This document shows positions 59,937 through 64,000 of a DNA stretch of 64,000 bases, piece by piece (the stretch's first letter is position 1; each line of letters opens with the position of its first letter). Made by a program: the position numbers and the translations under genes. The notes under the pieces were generated by a model. That model worked only from the letters and a program-made list of their open reading frames with translations. It searched no databases and was not told the origin of the DNA. The stretch spans positions 24,269,050-24,333,049 of the forward strand of contig OX439135.1 in assembly GCA_949318235.1 (NCBI GenBank). Reading direction: 5' to 3'. This DNA is from Ecdyonurus torrentis. Taxonomy: Eukaryota > Arthropoda > Insecta > Ephemeroptera > Heptageniidae.

Positions 59937-60003
59937 AATAAATGAAAGTCAATTCAAATTTATTGTGAGTCCATAAAAATTTCATGATAATTTTTGCTAG
60001 GGT

Positions 60004-60183
<180 letters not shown>

Positions 60184-60360
60184 TTTCATTTTTTGTAAGA
60201 TAGGTCCTAACCAATGCGTTTAAAATGGTAGACGTCGGTACATTTGTGAAAATGTAAATTGACTACACTAAAATTACATCAATTAGATCAACTTGACGTA
60301 GTATTTTATTGTACTTACTTTATATGTGGAATGTACTTGGAAAATAAATTCATTCCTGTT

Positions 60361-60392
<32 letters not shown>

Positions 60393-61004
60393 CAAGGAAC
60401 ATAGTGGATCATATAGGAAGGAACCCTACAGGAATGCATTCCAAATCATTAGAAACACAGTTCGCATACACTTTTGTTTTCATGGGTATATAGTTTTATT
60501 AATGGATAAGTAAAGTATTACTCAGCAGGCTTTGTTTTTTCAATTATTCTTTTCAGCAATATTGGTTCAATGTTCAATGTTTGTGACTTAATTATTAAAG
60601 TGGCATATTACATTTTTTTTGTTTTTTTTTTTTTGTTTTTTGCTCAAATATTATTTTTTTTATGTTGTTGTTTTTTTTTTCATATAAATTTGCAAATATA
60701 TTTAAACTTTAAATGAATTCAATGTTATAGTTTTAATTGGTAAATTTATAAATGTTAAAAAAATATATAAATTTCATTTTTTTTTTTTTTTTTTTAAACA
60801 CACAGTTTTACAAAATCCAACCAAGGCATAGCCTTATGCCTTATTGGTTGGTTCATTTTATTTTCACATAATATCTTTATACTATAGTTAAATTACTACT
60901 AATGCAATCATGAAATTTATTTTATATTTCAAGATAAATAAAACATTTAAACACAAAACATATAAGATATTTTCAGATTTTGAGAATTAATCTAATAATG
61001 GAAG

Positions 61005-61035
<31 letters not shown>

Positions 61036-61290
61036 GTATTCCTACTTGCTCAGATTGAATTTAATTCTACGTATTATTACACAAGAGATTCCTGTTTTAA
61101 TAAGTTCACATAAAATTTCAATGTATTCATTTCTATAATATTTTTATTTGATGAAAATAAATAAACTTTTTTTTTTTTTTTTTTTTTTGCAAGGTAACTT
61201 TATTGATATACATTATATCTGTTATATACATAAAAAAATATCTATATATTATATATATACAATAAATAATAGAAGCACGGCATTAAGGCA
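60184..61290. other. AT-rich spacer with poly(T) tracts
   Basis: Poly(T) at 60366-60392, 60778-60795, 61010-61035 and 61169-61188. A small hairpin (CCAACCAAGGCATA with TATGCCTTATTGGTTGG) lies at 60818-60853. No gene was recognised. Confidence 0.5.
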
Positions 61291-61295
61291 TTAAA

Positions 61296-61631
61296 AGCCA
61301 TAAAACAACATGTGCTTTTTAATGAATAAACATGAAATGGGATCTTCAAAACTGATGACAATTTTTACCAGAATGTTATAATGTAGCCCCACGAGAGAGC
61401 GTGAAAATACTGTAAAGTTTTCAATTTGCGTTAATATTTCTGTTTATGACGTCAGAAACATGCAATAATTATTTTTTTAAAAATGTTAATTGTGCGGGTT
61501 GCATAAATTGAAATTTTCTGATCACTGCTACGGAGCTACAGTTGTGTTTTGAGACAAACTAAAGTTATTTATGTAAGTCACATCAAGTGTTTTGTCATAT
61601 AAATACTCATGTTTTCTTCTGGTCTTTTCCT
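61296..61631 (+). mobile_element. TTAA-flanked MITE, copy U3
   Basis: TTAA at 61292-61295 and 61632-61635; ends AAGCCATAAAACAACATGTG and TTCTGGTCTTTTCC. A TGACGTCA lies at 61447. Confidence 0.9.
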
Positions 61632-61865
61632 TTAAGTTGTATAATAAGCTTATTAGTGTCTGCAGACTTTATGATATTCAATTTTCCCTTTTAAGCAAAG
61701 GAGGACTTTATACATGAGGTGAGTGATTGCTATATAGTGTCGTAGGCTCAACTATGGCGGGTGTTCTTCTTCTTCTTCTTATTTTAACGTGTTTAATTTA
61801 AATAGCTTAATTGAAACTAGTTTTGAGGTGCGAGGTGGGCTATTGTATTGAATTATCTGACATTC

Positions 61866-62124
61866 TCTCTAAAAATTGGTGCATTACTTTAGTTACGAAT
61901 CCTAACTTATTTAAGATAATCACTTTTAAGTTATTATTATAGTAGCTTAAATAATGCATTTTAGCAAATTATTAACAATAGCTTAAATAAACTTCAACCA
62001 ACTTAAATTAGCTATTTTTAATAGTTTACTAAAATGTATTAGCTAGTCGTAAGCTTAAAAGTGATTATCTTAAATAAGTTAGGATTAATTATCTTAACTA
62101 AAGTAATGAACCAATTTTTAGAGT
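61866..62124. mobile_element. Foldback element, copy X1
   Basis: CTCTAAAAATTGGTGCATTA pairs with AATGAACCAATTTTTAGAG, and TAACTTATTTAAGATAATCA with TGATTATCTTAAATAAGTTA. Confidence 0.8.
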
Positions 62125-62240
62125 GTTTCTGAAGTTAAAGTAGTAAATTATGCAGGCGTACTAATTTTTATTATCTCAATACTTTTTTAATTGAAATATT
62201 ACATTTATGTTAACCAATAATAGAAGTTTTAATAAAATTC

Positions 62241-62577
62241 ATGTTATAACTGCAGAAAAAAACCATGTCTAATATCCTAAAACATACTTAAATATCAACG
62301 TTGATTTGGACTGAGTCATTGATTTCTAATTTATTTTCCATTCACAAAGAAGAGCGATCTGTTACATTTATGTCACAGATAGCTTGTTTTACACACGCGT
62401 AGAGCTAGTGATCTGTGACGTCAGATTATGCACGTACTCTTTTGTGAATGGAAAACAAATTAGAAATCAATGGCAACATTTAAAGCAACGTTGATTTATA
62501 GGTATGTTAGGAAATTGGATTTTTTTTTTTTTTTATTTTTTTTTTTTTTTTTTGTCTTCAAGGTTTTCTACGCCTGT
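62241..62577. mobile_element. Foldback element, copy C5, degraded
   Basis: AATATCAACGTTGATTTGG, TTTATTTTCCATTCACAAA and TGACGTCAG mark family C, but the ends are eroded and poly(T) tracts interrupt the right arm. Confidence 0.7.
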
Positions 62578-62892
62578 TACTGTTGTGTTTTTTGAAATTT
62601 ATTCAGATATTGAAATGTTTAGAGGATTTGTTGTTTGAAAGTTATTGTTATTTAAAAATTAATTGTTGTTTTTATAAGTTGACTCAATCTTAAGTTGCAC
62701 TTTACGGCTTTTTTAAAATTTTATTCAATATAGTTGTATTCTTCGTTAGAATGGGTTTAAACTTTGAGATAAAGAACCTGAAATTAATTGGAGTAATTTT
62801 ATAATTCTTAATAGTTATAGTAGCGATATATTAAAGCTTTTTGTTAAGTTGTTTAAGTGTTGAAATATTGACTATAATAAAGGTCAAGCTAT

Positions 62893-63012
62893 CGTGAAGC
62901 CAACTATAAGCGCTTTCGGTAACATCCGCTTCCGTTTCGACGTACTGCGCATGTATAGTAAGTAGAAAGGAAAGTGGATGTGACCAAAAACGCTTAAAGT
63001 TGGCCTCAAACA
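62893..63012. mobile_element. Short inverted-repeat element, copy II2
   Basis: CGCTTTCGGTAACATCCGCT and GTTTCGACGTACTGCGCATG as in II1, ending GCTTAAAGTTGGCCTCAAA. Confidence 0.65.
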
Positions 63013-63091
63013 TACAGTTGCTCCTTTTTTTAGTTAATAGTAGATGAATGTGATGTCAAAGATATAGTGTCTGTTACATGAATAAAAAATG

Positions 63092-63786
63092 TACACTTCG
63101 AAAAAATTGTGCCTTACTGCAATTACGAATCCTAACTTATTTGAGCGATAAACACTTTTAAGTTGTTATGAGCAGCTAAAATAATGCATTTTAGCAAATT
63201 ACTATAACAATAGCTATTTTAATTTTTTTTTAATTATTTTAGGTTACTTTAAGTAAAATTAACTAATGTTAATAATTTGCTACATAGCATTATTTTAGCT
63301 ACTCATATAATAACTTAAAGCCCTTGTCAACTTACTTTTTTATCATTTAAAATACTAGACTGATAATTACCATACCTAAATATCCATGAATTAGACACCG
63401 TCACATTGATTTTGTATTTATTTTCGTTTATTTTCCTTTTTGCGCGGTTATATCACGTATCTGACGTCACAATGTACCGTCGCCAATCACAGTCACCGCT
63501 CTGGTCACGTGATAAATTTAAGCCCCTCCCTCAAGTTCTTTACCCCTATCACGGCCCCATCGGTACATTGTTACGTCAGATACGTGATATAACCGCAAAA
63601 CGGGAAAATAAATACAAAATCAACGTGATGGTGTCTAATTCATGGATAATAAGGTATGGTAATTTAATTATCAATCTAGTATTCTAAATGATAAAAAAGT
63701 AAGCTGACAAGGCCTTTTAAAAGTGTTTATCTCAAATTTGTTAGGTTTCATATATTAAAGTAATGCGCTTTTTTTTTAGTGTAGTA
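63092..63786. mobile_element. Foldback element, copy X2, split by B3
   Basis: TACGAATCCTAACTTATTTG as in X1. The right arm resumes after B3 with AAGTGTTTATCTCAAATTTG and AAAGTAATGCGC. Confidence 0.75.
63319..63716. mobile_element. TTAA-flanked foldback element, copy B3, inside X2
   Basis: TTAA at 63315-63318 and 63717-63720. Ends AGCCCTTGTCAACTTAC and GTAAGCTGACAAGGCC; arms with CACGTATCTGACGTCAC. Confidence 0.92.
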
Positions 63787-64000
63787 TTTACTAGGGATAT
63801 ATTACACTAAAAAAACAAGTTTTTACTCTCTATGCACAAAAGTATAGAGAGTAAACATGAATTGTGTTGACTCTGCGTCAAAGCACGAGGAAGTTCTGAT
63901 TATGCATGCGTTTCGACACATACTGACAAGTGAGTACGCATGAAGTGTATACGGGAGTACGCATGGGATGTTTGCGCACTATCATCATAGAGTATAGTAA
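63787..64000. other. Window end, nothing assigned
   Basis: A 10-bp hairpin (TACTCTCTAT with ATAGAGAGTA) lies at 63825-63857. The last 120 bp are less AT-rich, with GTACGCATG repeated, and may be the start of another repeat. Confidence 0.35.

Larger units (their letters stand above)
57657..60002. mobile_element. 2.35-kb element S between two (CTTT)n arrays
   Basis: The perfect 19-bp inverted ends CCCTAGCAAAAATTATCAT and ATGATAATTTTTGCTAGGG directly abut (CTTT)n on both sides. On the left are a 0.28-kb fold (57685-57960) and three tandem 43-bp units containing CCACTAAAATGAGTGG (57758-57886). On the right are four tandem copies of a unit of about 115 bp rich in ATCAATTGATA (59470-59936). MITE J6 is inserted at 58112-58325. 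No ORF of note. The superfamily is not recognised. Confidence 0.85.

Overview
The window is animal nuclear DNA, strongly AT-rich, with spliced genes and a very high load of small DNA transposons, foldback elements, microsatellites and poly(A)/(T) tracts. The Notch C-terminus at the left edge ends in EAIYI, as I recall Drosophila Notch does. Together with the rest of the gene content this points to a protostome, most likely an arthropod. The species cannot be named from the sequence.

Genes. (1) 1-2988 (+): the last two coding exons of Notch (ankyrin repeats, PPxY, Gln-rich tail, PEST), followed by an AT-rich 3' UTR of about 2 kb. (2) 8992-6569 (-): a complete three-exon LITAF-domain gene (167 aa), probably with an untranslated exon near 11374. 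(3) 13009-25552 (+): a complete 11-exon gene of 668 codons, recognised as the kinetochore protein Zwilch, with an E2F-like site just upstream. (4) 48672-34157 (-): seven phase-compatible exons (479 aa, 5' incomplete) of a Thr/Asn-rich, mucin-like protein ending in a C-type lectin-like domain with a QPD motif. All exon boundaries were read by eye from GT/AG sites and frame continuity. I see no convincing gene from 48.7 to 64.0 kb.

Mobile DNA. Zwilch introns, the Zwilch-lectin gap, the lectin introns and the right-hand 15 kb are packed with elements. At least 14 copies in five foldback or short-TIR families sit between TTAA direct repeats (piggyBac-like target). hAT-type elements with readable 8-bp duplications occur at 26766-27011, 37091-38243 and 54968-56892. 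Two decayed Tc1/mariner-like elements with transposase remnants lie at 27807-28989 and 38486-39264. There are also three RTE-like LINE 3' fragments, four copies of a tRNA-derived SINE, one 5S-rRNA-derived sequence, a TA-flanked MITE family sharing the ends TAGGGTGT, and a family with a TATCGGTTTA end. Nesting is extensive, up to three levels. The palindrome TGACGTCA recurs in the arms of many otherwise unrelated foldback families.

Simple sequence. Long (CTTT)n arrays lie at 30882-31168, 56916-57656 and 60004-60183; long (AATG)n arrays at 31981-32248 and 40450-40963; (TA)n at several sites. Large open frames inside these arrays are not genes. The most unusual structure is a 2.35-kb element (57657-60002) with a perfect 19-bp inverted terminal repeat and tandem arrays near both ends, lying between two (CTTT)n arrays.
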